Of a stretch of 64,000 bases of DNA, positions 22,415 through 33,440 are shown piece by piece; position 1 is the stretch's first letter, and the number at the start of each line of letters is the position of its first letter. Origin of the DNA: Pyxicephalus adspersus (taxonomy: Eukaryota; Chordata; Amphibia; Anura; Pyxicephalidae); assembly GCF_032062135.1 (NCBI RefSeq), contig NC_092859.1, positions 106,738,316 through 106,802,315 of the forward strand, written 5' to 3'. The notes beneath the pieces were generated by a model. It was not told the origin of the DNA. It saw nothing but the letters and a program-made list of their open reading frames with translations, and did no database searches. The position numbers and the translations under genes were made by a program.

Positions 22415-24489
22415 ATAATTTACCATTATGAGTGTTTGTACTGAACAGTTTTACTTTTGGTTACTAATCCCTATAAAAGGGGAACATTTACTTATAATCA
22501 CTGTAAAGAAGCAGAAGAGAAAAATTATACATTTGTCATTTTCCTTATAATTATTATTAATATGGACATTGTTGTGTAATCATTTTATTTAAACTTTCTT
22601 CATTTTAAACTGCCTTCAGTGTGTAATAGCAAACATTAGGACTGCATATTTTGCTATTGAATTGAGCCTGACAGGTGTGTGTTTTGTTTACCAGTTTCAG
22701 ACAATAGAATAGACCTTCAAAGAGAACAACTATTGTCAATATTGTGTTTATGTCTACAAAACTTTATTCCATGCTCAGTAAATAATACTCAACCCATAGC
22801 AAAATCCTATTTTATTGGTTCTAATTTATTCTACAGTAGGTTAAAACCATATTCACAAAAGAAAAATAAATAGTGTAAAACCAGTTATTGGTGTAGAATA
22901 TATTTTCCCTAAAACATTCTAAGAGTGTAATTTTCTTTCCTTAATAAACATTACATGCTGGGCCCCTTTCTTAGGAACCGTAATTTTATCATTCTACTGC
23001 CAAAAATCTAACAACATAGGGGGTAATCTAACCCAATTTGTATAGTCAAATGCTATTTCCATCTATCAAAATTAGGTAGTCAATAGAGTATTCATAAAGA
23101 AAACAAGGGTCCCTACCACATCAACTTGAATTACACTGTAATGGAAAAGCACCTTATTTAATGTGAAAAGTGCATTAGCCTACAGCATTCAGTCAAGGTT
23201 AATTTTTCACTAATTTTGTCAGATTGAGGAGGGGTTGATCTACTGTGGATTGCAGGGGGTTAGGCTTTGAGTGTGGGATCACACTGTAGCCTGGTTCTGT
23301 CTGGTGGGGGATTTAACACAGCTAGATGAAACCTTATGTTTCTTGTATTTGTGCTTTATATTAACTGTGAAGTAAATTCCACCAAGGTATTTATTATGCT
23401 GCAGTATAATTTGAGAACTAAGTGATGACTGCACATTCTTATTTCTTTACTTGGCATGTTTCAAAGCATTTTAAATGTGTAAATGTTATTTTAACTCCAC
23501 CAGGTATGCCGACAGTGCATATTAACCATGGCTTAAGCTCCATTTGGAGCCAGAGAATATATTGTAAAGGTGTGGTATATTATGCAGTAAATGGATCCAT
23601 AATGAAAATACTTATATGACCAGCTGCAGCCCATGTATGTGTAGCACTATTAATTATGAAATAGTTTATATCTTTAGGGAATATTGTAATGACATATGTT
23701 TTTTTAACATTAACAGGTAAGATTGGTCGCATGTAAAATATTAGGTCTTTTCATTCCATTTTAGACAAGAAAACTTAAAAGATCAACTTTTCCATTCTAA
23801 AAGCATGGTTTTCAGATGTGAATGTAGATTTAACCTCTGCTTCAAAATAAATTCTGCACCACACCCAAAAGATAATTTAGGTTGCCATATATGATAGGCT
23901 TAACCTTCTTGAGATCAGAAGTTTAAACAGGAGGTCATGTCAGGCTGAGTAACTTATGTTGCACATGCTTTTCATTTCTGAGAGTTATGTAGGAAAAAGG
24001 GCTGGGTAGTTGTGCTCTGATTGCAATGAAGACCAATACTATACCACCCAAAAGAAAAAAAACAATAACGTTACTTGGCCAAGAGAAGTTTATTTTTGGC
24101 AAAATAATCACCATAAAACATAAAATTAATCCTTTTGCAAACCAAACAAAAATGAACAGAAAGCTAGATTATATTTACCATGAATGGTTTTAGAAGACTA
24201 GAAGCCTGGTTCAAAGATCAAATTTATATGAGACTTTAAGGTCCACAAAAAATCCACCCAGCAGACTTTTTATTCAAAAAAAAAAAAAAGTTTTAACAAG
24301 TACCAGTTCTGGAGTTGCTTTTCGTAACATTGCTAGCTTTTGGGTTTGCAACGACTCTTCCCATGGGCTGTATTACTTTGAGAAATACAAAGAATACAAT
24401 TAATAAAGATCCAGAGTTATTCGGCTTGCAATAAAAAAAAATCAAATGATACAACAGCTTTATAGTAATTTGTATAGGAAAATATCATA
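19946..24489. other. Long non-coding stretch, nothing recognised
   Basis: AT-rich DNA with no recognisable gene or element ends. It holds a (TA)n tract at 22381-22411 and short homopolymers. Open frames are all under 90 codons with no motif. Confidence 0.45.
22381..22411. repeat. (TA)n microsatellite
   Basis: About 31 bases of uninterrupted TA alternation. Confidence 0.95.
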
Positions 24490-24497
24490 CCCTCCCA

Positions 24498-24797
24498 CAG
24501 TATTTCTTAAGCAGGGTTCCATAGAACCATAGGGTTCCTCTAGAGGTTGGTAGGTGTTTCTTGAGCAATGAGCAATTTGTGACTCTCGGGTTATATTATG
24601 TGACACCAATGATCTTTTTGGCTATATGTAAGGGTGACATTCTTCCTGTTAGCAAACAATGTAAGAGGCATTCTTCCCACTGACCACCACACTAATGTAC
24701 TGTGAGCTGTGGATATTGTAATTATGGCAGATGTTCCCTGAAAACTTGGAAATTATTTCAAGGGTTCCCCAATATTAAAAAATGTAAAGAAAGGCTG
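24498..24797. mobile_element. hAT-like MITE
   Basis: The left end reads CAGTATTTCTTAAGCAGGGT and the right end, reversed, reads CAGCCTTTCTTTACATTTTT; the outer 11 bases match at 9. Interior modules (GGGTTCCATAGAACC, TTCAAGGGTTCCCCAATATT) are those of a hAT-derived repeat common in amphibians. No 8-bp target duplication could be found, so either the end or the flank has decayed. Confidence 0.6.
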
Positions 24798-24805
24798 CGG
24801 TAACA

Positions 24806-26082
24806 TCAATTTTAGAGTCATACATTATTATTTTTGTACAAAAGATATCAAAACAGACTGGATTATTTCTTGTAGGGTGTACCTGATCACAATTATACTT
24901 TATTTTATATGATTTTATTGTATAACATTGACAAAAATTGATCGTTCTGGAATTGTTAGGATATAGACCTATAAAAAGCACAAATATACACAGCTGAAGC
25001 ACAGCTTTCTGTTGTTGTTGTTAACTGAGTGTAATAAATAAATCAGCAGTTGCAGAGTTGTGATCACACGCATCTATATGTTACTGATTTGATAGGAAAC
25101 TTTAAGACACATGGGGAAAAGGAGGAACAGGAATAGAAACAATTACAGCACTGTGGCCAAACAGGACCTCTTTATAACCTCAACTGAGATGTAATGTTCG
25201 TGTAGGTCTCATATCTGATCTTTAAAAGATGACAAATAAAGGAACAATTATTGATGATCCTCTAGTACTTTTTTGACACGTTCACAATTGACCTATTTCT
25301 TGCACTCACTTTAAATAGCTTGATGTTCCCACTAAACTATATTTATTTTTAATACCATTTACGTTTAGCTATCTTTTGTTTGATGTGTAATGTATTTGTG
25401 AATTTAAAGATGATTTTGCAGTTGCTGTGGATGTGTGATAGCTTGTACCTAAAATATTCACTGTGCAGTAAAGGGATCATCTATTTATTTTTCCTGTTAC
25501 TATCTATACCTAAAACGGCTGAACAATGTAACTGACATTTTAGTGTAAGGCTGCAGCCTGAGAATTACATCGTTGGATATAACGGCCAGCTAGCTGATGT
25601 TGAAGGCACAGTGTTCTCTTTACAGACCACCCTGTTCTTTCTATATATTGGCTTCAGCACAGAAGAGGTTACACAGTAAAGGTTTTACCCTTTGACCTGT
25701 CAAGTCCTGGAAAGCATTCTTATACTTATTTAGGCAAGTACTGTTTATCCTTTAATTCTTGGTCAGTATCAGGATGCTCTACTGATTTGGATACAGGTTA
25801 CAATATAGTTTAGTAAGAAGTGACTTTAAAAAGATTAAATGCAGGTATAAAAAAATATAAAGTTTGTATTATTGTTAAAAAAACATATTTCTATGACTAA
25901 TTCATTACATATGTCTGGTTTCAATTTTTTCATTGTGATGATGCAGTGGTTGTGCTTTGCTACTTCTTCTCACATTAGAAATCAGTGGGTCAGATAAACT
26001 AAGGGGTGTGTAGGCTATGTGCATGTAGGCCAGTGAATTAAATCAAGCATTGTTTGTTACATCATGCTCAAGTTAAGAAATT
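24806..26082. other. Non-coding DNA, nothing recognised
   Basis: AT-rich; no gene, RNA gene or repeat family recognised. Confidence 0.45.
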
Positions 26083-26265
26083 GCTTGCCTAAATTTTTTT
26101 GTTCACCTAGCCATTGTTACTTTTTTAGTTTGTGTAAAATATAAGACTGAACCTGAATTCAGTGCACAAGGCTACAAAAGAAGCACATTGTTTAAAAACC
26201 TAAATTGTGAAATATGATATTGAACCGTACTGCATGTCTCTTTTAGCACATGTTTAGAAAGTTAA

Positions 26266-26634
26266 AGCGGAACTGTAGTTCGGCTTGCAAAATCTGCAGG
26301 CAGGTCTTCATTGCACAGGTGAAGTTCTTTCTGCAATAATGAATACTTACCTGCCCGTTCGCCACAGAGCTTTCCATGTTCAGTGCAAGGTACAATGCTA
26401 GAATATGTGAATATGTTCCTGGCCAGGCCAATCTTGAAGGCTGAATATTTGGTATCCCAGAAGAGAAGAGGAAGCAGATGGTGGCACCTGCAATGTGGCA
26501 AGGACAAGTGAGCATATATAAAACATTCTGATCAGGTAGGTAAGTTTATTTTATTGCAGAAATGATATCACCTGAGCCTTCTGCAATAAAAAAAAAAACC
26601 TGCCTGGTCCCAATTTTTTAACTTTAGTTCGGCT
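26266..26634 (+). mobile_element. Family C MITE (C1), TTAA-flanked
   Basis: A 369-base element flanked by TTAA at 26262-26265 and 26635-26638. The left end is AGCGGAACTGTAGTTCGG and the right end is its imperfect complement (ACTTTAGTTCGGCT). TTAA insertion is known for piggyBac and Kolobok superfamilies; which one applies cannot be decided here. The minus-strand frames of 81-90 codons within it are not conserved genes; they occur twice only because of the tandem duplication. Confidence 0.72.
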
Positions 26635-26699
26635 TTAAGCAATAGTACAAGTACAAGGTTTCATATGATGATGCATTGAACATTAGTCTACAGTCTGCT

Positions 26700-26822
26700 A
26701 GAAAGGCATGGTCGCTACCGGTATGTAAGTGGAATTTAAATTGAGCATGGAGGCCTGCAGAGTGCATGCTCTGTAATGATTTATACCTGCTTCGGTTAAT
26801 TTGCTTTAGTAAATCAGGCCCA
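26700..26822 (-). repeat. Partial MITE end related to family E
   Basis: The stretch ending GCTTTAGTAAATCAGGCCC (about 26803-26821) matches the terminal repeat of the elements at 41426 and 46673. The opposite end was not found. A second copy is at about 28623-28745 through the tandem duplication. Confidence 0.4.
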
Positions 26823-27339
26823 ACGAGTCAGACAATTCACTGCAAATAATATTCTTCCTGTGCTAATATCCCTAAAATTAACACAAGACACAGAATGTAA
26901 TAATAGATTACTGTGGACCCCACTATAGTGTCTTAAAGACAAGCTTTTAAATTTAATTTAAAAAAATGTAAAAAAAATCATTCTGGTAAAATGTTAATAT
27001 AGTCATGTTAAAAACTGAATTATTAACTATCACTGAGAGCTCAATTGTCTGCTGAACAGTAATCAAGAAATAATGCTGGGTTGGCTCCAGTATTCCAAAA
27101 ATGAGTAGATTTAAAACCCTGCAACTGCAATCCAGATGATAAAAGTATCATATAACTCCACTTATTTCTACTCAAAAGATTCATGCAGTGAAACTTTAGT
27201 GATAAAAAGATTTATTGAATAATTGTATATTAGCATCAAAATTAGATACTTATAAAAAAGAATAATACTCTTTCCATATGTACACAAATCCCTCTAAAGC
27301 TAACACTAGAGACATGGAGCTGAACAGGAGAATAGCATT

Positions 27340-27480
27340 GTATCTATTTTTTTTCAATATTATTTTTATTGAATAAATAGAAAAAAACAGTACAAAATGT
27401 ACAACCAAGTGAGCAATTGCAAAACAAACCATATAAACAATAAGGAAAAGACTTCAGTAAACATACAGTACCAGAGTATA
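27340..27480 (-). repeat. Possible reversed LINE 3' end
   Basis: A T-rich start, TTTTATTGAATAAATAG, then AACAGTACAAAATGTACAAC resembles the reverse complement of L1-like 3' untranslated ends found in amphibian genomes. There is no coding part, so the assignment is weak. The same block recurs at about 29263-29403. Confidence 0.3.
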
Positions 27481-27702
27481 TGGTTGGAAGCAGAGCAATA
27501 AAATGATCTTAGAAGCTTACCAAATCCTACTCCATGCTACTGTGAAACCTATCCATTTTGGGAACGCTGCCTAGGTTGGGAATGAATAATCTTGGTGATA
27601 TAAGTAAGTGCCCTAAAGTAACAGAGTAGATTTTTTTAAATTATATTATCTTGGCCCTGAAATTAAGTGTGTAGCCACCAACAGTTACAGACATAAAACT
27701 TA

Positions 27703-28005
27703 GGCTAGGTACACACGTGCAATAATTGTTGTTAGAAAACGAACGACTAACAACAGATCAACAATTATGCATGATTATTTTCAACGATCGTATTGTGCAC
27801 AATTCTGTGCATGCTGTAACAATACGATCGTTCAAATATAATCCACCAATAATGTACACGGGCTAGATACGAGCGTTTAAACGATGCATGAAGTGACATG
27901 TAAAGGAGAAAGTGTACTTCAGAAACCATTCATGATCACTGAACAACCATACACACAATTGATAGTGAACGATCGTCACCCAATCCTCGTTCATCGGCGT
28001 CGTTG
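27703..28005 (+). mobile_element. Family A-like MITE, truncated by the duplication junction
   Basis: It begins after TTA (27700-27702) with GGCTAGGTACACACGTGC and runs to the junction at 28005-28006, where it is cut off inside ...CATCGGCGTCGTTGG. The complete version is at 29626-30013. The interior carries the same CGATCG and CGAACG words as other family A copies. Confidence 0.85.
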
Positions 28006-29928
28006 GCTTGCCTAAATTTTTTTGTTCACCTAGCCATTGTTACTTTTTTAGTTTGTGTAAAATATAAGACTGAACCTGAATTCAGTGCACAAGGCTACAA
28101 AAGAAGCACATTGTTTAAAAACCTAAATTGTGAAATATGATATTGAACCGTACTGCATGTCTCTTTTAGCACATGTTTAGAAAGTTAAAGCGGAACTGTA
28201 GTTCGGCTTGCAAAATCTGCAGGCAGGTCTTCATTGCACAGGTGAAGTTCTTTCTGCAATAATGAATACTTACCTGCCCGTTCGCCACAGAGCTTTCCAT
28301 GTTCAGTGCAAGGTACAATGCTAGAATATGTGAATATGTTCCTGGCCAGGCCAATCATGAAGGCTGAATATTTGGTATCCCAGAAGAGAAGAGGAAGCAG
28401 ATGGTGGCACCTGCAATGTGGCAAGGACAAGTGAGCATATATAAAACATTCTGATCAGGTAGGTAAGTTTATTTTATTGCAGAAATGATATCACCTGAGC
28501 CTTCTGCAATAAAAAAAAAAACCTGCCTGGTCCCAATTTTTTAACTTTAGTTCGGCTTTAAGCAATAGTACAAGTACAAGGTTTCATATGATGATGCATT
28601 GAACATTAGTCTACAGTCTGCTAGAAAGGCATGGTCGCTACCGGTATGTAAGTGGAATTTAAATTGAGCATGGAGGCCTGCAGAGTGCATGCTCTGTAAT
28701 GATTTATACCTGCTTCGGTTAATTTGCTTTAGTAAATCAGGCCCAACGAGTCAGACAATTCACTGCAAATAATATTCTTCCTGTGCTAATATCCCTAAAA
28801 TTAACACAAGACACAGAATGTAATAATAGATTACTGTGGACCCCACTATAGTGTCTTAAAGACAAGCTTTTAAATTTAATTTAAAAAAATGTAAAAAAAA
28901 TCATTCTGGTAAAATGTTAATATAGTCATGTTAAAAACTGAATTATTAACTATCACTGAGAGCTCAATTGTCTGCTGAACAGTAATCAAGAAATAATGCT
29001 GGGTTGGCTCCAGTATTCCAAAAATGAGTAGATTTAAAACCCTGCAACTGCAATCCAGATGATAAAAGTATCATATAACTCCACTTATTTCTACTCAAAA
29101 GATTCATGCAGTGAAACTTTAGTGATAAAAAGATTTATTGAATAATTGTATATTAGCATCAAAATTAGATACTTATAAAAAAGAATAATACTCTTTCCAT
29201 ATGTACACAAATCCCTCTAAAGCTAACACTAGAGACATGGAGCTGAACAGGAGAATAGCATTGTATCTATTTTTTTTCAATATTATTTTTATTGAATAAA
29301 TAGAAAAAAACAGTACAAAATGTACAACCAAGTGAGCAATTGCAAAACAAACCATATAAACAATAAGGAAAAGACTTCAGTAAACATACAGTACCAGAGT
29401 ATATGGTTGGAAGCAGAGCAATAAAATGATCTTAGAAGCTTACCAAATCCTACTCCATGCTACTGTGAAACCTATCCATTTTGGGAACGCTGCCTAGGTT
29501 GGGAATGAATAATCTTGGTGATATAAGTAAGTGCCCTAAAGTAACAGAGTAGATTTTTTTAAATTATATTATCTTGGCCCTGAAATTAAGTGTGTAGCCA
29601 CCAACAGTTACAGACATAAAACTTAGGCTAGGTACACACGTGCAATAATTGTTGTTAGAAAACGAACGACTAACAACAGATCAACAATTATGCATGATTA
29701 TTTTTAACGATCGTATTGTGCACAATTCTGTGCATGCTGTAACAATACGATCGTTCAAATATAATCCACCAATAATGTACACGGGCTAGATACGAGCGTT
29801 TAAACGATGCATGAAGTGACATGTAAAGGAGAAAGTGTACTTCAGAAACCATTCATGATCACTGAACAACCATACACACAATTGATAGTGAACGATCGTC
29901 ACCCAATCCTCGTTCATCGGCGTCGTTG
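28006..29928 (+). repeat. Tandem duplication, second copy (1,923 bp)
   Basis: This is the second copy of the unit described at 26083-28005. It continues past its end into the intact right part of the family A-like MITE, showing that the ancestral sequence ran through this junction. The two observed differences over 1,923 bases imply a recent event or an assembly duplication. Confidence 0.97.
28189..28557 (+). mobile_element. Family C MITE (C2), duplicate of C1
   Basis: Identical to the copy at 26266-26634 except at 28357. Its TTAA flanks (28185-28188 and 28558-28561) were copied along with it, so it is not an independent insertion. Confidence 0.72.
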
Positions 29929-30013
29929 GGCAATTTTTTTGTTAACGATTAACGGACGGCCAGTCGTTAGTCGTTTGTCTCCAATGATAATTATTGCACA
30001 TGTGTACGCATCC
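29626..30013 (+). mobile_element. Family A-like MITE, complete copy (A4)
   Basis: A 388-base element between TTA (29623-29625) and TAA (30014-30016). The left end GGCTAGGTACACACGTGC matches the right end read in reverse (GGATGCGTACACATGTGC). It resembles A1 and A2 in its iterated CGATCG/CGTTCG content but has the ACACGTGCAATAATT outer end of family B, so it links the two families. A 69-codon frame at 29807-30016 is spurious. Confidence 0.85.
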
Positions 30014-30016
30014 TAA

Positions 30017-31800
30017 GTTCTTAATTCTAGTGCTTTTCTTTTAGCCATACAGGCCATTCTGTACTGTATACCTGTGTACCTGATATCATGTCATTAAGAT
30101 TACATGAAATATATTTTTCTGTAATGTTTTTAAATATTTTAAACTGATACTGAAGTATCAGTGTTAAGAGGTCATATACAGATATGACTAGATCTCTTTT
30201 TTATATTTATAGATTTATAGTACTATTTATAGATTTAGAATCCTTTACATGTTCCTAAATTGATCTGAATTAGTCTTCAGCCAACCCCTGCAACGTAGCA
30301 GACAACTGGAACGGGTTAAAAAAGTTCTGGAGTAATTCTTACAATGCTGTTTGGGCCCGTCATATTACTAGGGGTGACGTGCTCTAGAAAAAGTCATTTC
30401 CAATAACTGGGTTACAAAGAGGCTTTATTTTACCATTTGTCTCTGTATAAACTTAATGCAAAAATCCTTCTTTATTACTTTGAAGTGATGTTTAGCTCCA
30501 AAGGCAGCTGATTAGTAAATATTTATATACACACACATAAATTTGACTCTAACATTAATTTATACTATTAACTTAACATAGTGCTCTACTTAGGCATCTC
30601 TATCTTCTTTCATGTTACAAACAGTACTGCAAGTCAACCCAGTCTACTGCTATTCCCCATGATCATACCGGTAGCACTGAACTATCAAGTCATACAAATA
30701 GAGAACTCTAAAACTCTCAGAGTAACACCTGTGGATCTGGCAGACTGGGGGGTCTACAGAAGGAAAACATGTAGTTGCATTTCTGTTTCTTAGTTTCTTT
30801 TAACACGTTTGTTTACCATTTGAATTGAACACATCCAGAAGAGATCTCTTAGATGAGTAAACAGGTGGCTCTTGACACTTAGTGACTTTCTGAAATACAG
30901 AGTCCCTGGTAAACAGACCTAGGGCAACTTACTGCTGCCCAGGCCTCTAATTCCCAGAGTATTAAGTCAGTGGTGACTAACAGTGACTAACCCACACATG
31001 TAGTTCAGTGCTTCCCACACTGACATTCTTAGATACTGGTTCCAGTGTGAGCAGACTGGGAGTCTATATAAAGCCCAGACTACCAGACCTGCTTCTACTA
31101 GGCCCATTGTCTAACCAGACCTTCCACTTAACTTCCACTCAATTCTCTTAGGGATATATTTAATATGCAGTGAATCTAACATGCACTGAAACATTCCCTG
31201 GGGAGGAATCTTCCAACGCTCTGTGTTTTAAATGAAGTAACTGATTCCACCATTATAAATAGACCCCTTTATATATTAACTCACGTTTGTCCCAAAGAAT
31301 TCTATCTCCTATATTAGTGTTAATAAAAACTGAAATACCAGTTATTGGTTTGTTTGAGTAGGAAAACTGACACTTAAAGACAATGTCACTATAATTATTT
31401 TGAGAGTATAAGACAGATAGCTATGTGAAGTAAACAGAAAACTACAAGAAAATGATTTGCCTAGTAAAGCAAAGATGCAGGAGGAAGAACCTGGAGGAAG
31501 CCTGCAGGGCTCAAGGATGTAGCTGTTTGTTTTTCACCTAGAATTTCAATACAAATATAATAACGTGTCAAAAGAAATGCATAAAATGACATACTAAGAC
31601 GGACATGAACAAATATTAAAAGTGATCAGTCCCCCAGGTCTAATAAATATAGAAACAAAGAAATTGTCATTTTTGTGTCTCTGCTGACTACTTGTGTTTG
31701 AAAGACACAATTTTAGACCTGTTAAATAAAAAAAACTTGCAGAACTGTAATATATATATAGTTAGTTAATAAAAGAAGTATATAAGTATATAGTTAAAAA
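30017..31800. other. Non-coding DNA, nothing recognised
   Basis: AT-rich with moderately GC-richer parts near 30.6-31.2 kb. No gene motif or element ends recognised. Confidence 0.45.
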
Positions 31801-31814
31801 AAGAAGTATATATT

Positions 31815-32113
31815 TTTTTTTTAAAACTGAATTTTTATTTAACATTTTCACATACAAAGACAACCAGGCTTATACAGCAAAACATCTCGTAAACACAGCA
31901 TACAGGGGGATAGGTACATCTGATAATGGTACATAAAACTCTGGCATAAGTAACAGTAAAAAACAGTGGCCGTACTGTACCTGCCCACTGACAATAAAAA
32001 TACGGAAACAACAGATAAACTAACAACAGAAAACAAGAAATGAGTCAAAAAGAAAAAACAAAGCTAAGCCGGGGAATAGGAGGGGGGGGGGGGGGGGGGG
32101 GGGGGGAAAAAAA

Positions 32114-32145
<32 letters not shown>

Positions 32146-32240
32146 GCGGGGAATAAGGGGAAGGGGGGGGGGGGGGGGGGGATACAAACAAAGGTGGATA
32201 GGAAGCACAGTGGCATATAGTTTTAATTAATAAAAGAAGG
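31815..32240 (-). repeat. Possible reversed LINE 3' end with homopolymer blocks
   Basis: It begins with a T run, TTTTTATTTAAC and AC-rich sequence like the reversed 3' end of an L1-like LINE. It then enters the G and A homopolymer blocks at 32082-32181. No reverse transcriptase motif is present, so the assignment rests on general appearance. Confidence 0.3.
32082..32181 (+). repeat. Long G and A homopolymer blocks
   Basis: The order is G25 (32082-32106), A13, TTT, A23 (32123-32145), a GCGGGGAATAAGGGGAA bridge, then G19 (32163-32181). The bridge resembles the sequence before the first G block (GCCGGGGAATAGGA), so the arrangement looks like a roughly 75-base tandem duplication. Exact lengths are unreliable in any assembly. 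Confidence 0.85.
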
Positions 32241-32760
32241 TACAATGCAGTAGGGTACAATGCATTAAGCTAGATGGACAGTTTTATGTTAACACGCACA
32301 ACATCCCTGTACATAGGCTGTCCTGCTGCATTGAACAGGCAAAAGATGTTAAGGTTGAGGTACATTTTTAGTACATAAAAAAAGTCTGGCAAGTTTTCAT
32401 AAATCTGCTTTAACTTTAAAGCTGTAAATCCCTGTCCACACATTCTTAAAATGCAGGTTGTGTATCGTGCAGAAGGCCTCCCTGGCACAATATGAATACC
32501 AAAACATTTTTTTCAGAACTCTACTTCTGGTCTTAAAAATTCGGGCCGTACAATAGGCAATAATGAATTAGATAATTAGATCAATGAAAACATTGAATCA
32601 ATCAATATTTTTCTATTGATCAATTAGAGTATATATAATTTGCCAATGTTTGGCACTTAGAATGATCAATTGGTCAGTTTCAAAACATCAGTGTACATGT
32701 TGATCAGAATTTCAATTGACAATACAATTAAGAAGTTTTCCATATCAGAAAACTTAATAT

Positions 32761-32775
32761 CCCCCCCCCCCCCCC
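32761..32775. repeat. C15 homopolymer
   Basis: Fifteen consecutive C within AT-rich sequence. It may reflect slippage or a sequencing artefact. Confidence 0.9.
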
Positions 32776-32959
32776 GAAAAAAATATGGCAAATAATTGTT
32801 TTATAAAATAACAACTTTAGTTTTCTTGGAATTACTAAAATACGGCTGACTCCAATTGACAATTGAGTCTTACCTACCACTCTCTTATGGTGGCTATACC
32901 TAGAAATGGCAACAGACATGGTGGTGGGGTTGGACATTCTTCAGTCTGAACACTGCTTC

Positions 32960-33440
32960 TTGGTCTCTCTCAGTATTCCACCATACCAATTCATGTCAAT
33001 GACCACACACTTGATCTTATCTTCTCCCAGCTGTCTTCTGTTAGCATGATTCCCTTGTGTCTCTGACCACAATGTTTTAACATTCCCCATCTGTTCCTTT
33101 GTTCCCACCACCCATGCACGGGTATGCACTTGCATAGGTATTTTCAAAACTTCGATCTGCACCCTCTACCCACCTACTTTACTGACCCTGAAACAACAGC
33201 TCTACATTATCCCCACTCCATCATGGACTTCTTCGCCTCTCTTACTACTGCCCTACTTTGTTGTGCTTCTGGTCACCCCCTGGCCAACCCAAATGAGGGC
33301 ATCAATACATTTGTGACCCAACAACCCTTAAAATCTTTAAGTGCATTCTTAATAATCAGCTTTCCAGACAAGCGTACAATCCAACAGGGCCATTCCTTTC
33401 AGCCACTGACCATGATGTGTCTCTGCAGAATTTGACTCAT
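32960..33440 (+). pseudogene. LINE endonuclease fragment (L2/CR1-like), decayed
   Basis: Two pieces in different frames match the C-terminal part of an apurinic-like endonuclease of non-LTR retrotransposons: NDHTLDLIFSQL at about 32998-33033, and SDHNVLT at about 33062-33082. HTLDL-F followed 20-odd residues later by the catalytic SDH is typical of the CR1/L2 group. A frameshift separates them. The 103-codon open frame that follows (33124-33435) may be LINE-derived but shows no motif I can name. No reverse transcriptase domain adjoins, so the copy is fragmentary. Confidence 0.5.

Larger units (their letters stand above)
26083..28005 (+). repeat. Tandem duplication, first copy (1,923 bp)
   Basis: This unit is repeated immediately at 28006-29928 with a constant offset of 1,923. 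I found only two differences: T at 26434 versus A at 28357, and C at 27782 versus T at 29705. The poly-A tract at about 26588 has the same length in both. The unit contains a family C MITE, a LINE-end-like AT-rich stretch (about 27340-27440) and the first three quarters of a family A-like MITE. The breakpoints share one base (G). Confidence 0.97.

Noticed and set aside
26243..28430. Pairs of nearly identical 60-90 codon minus-strand frames, as if a conserved gene
   Set aside because: They recur only because the 1,923-bp unit is tandemly duplicated, and they lie in a MITE.
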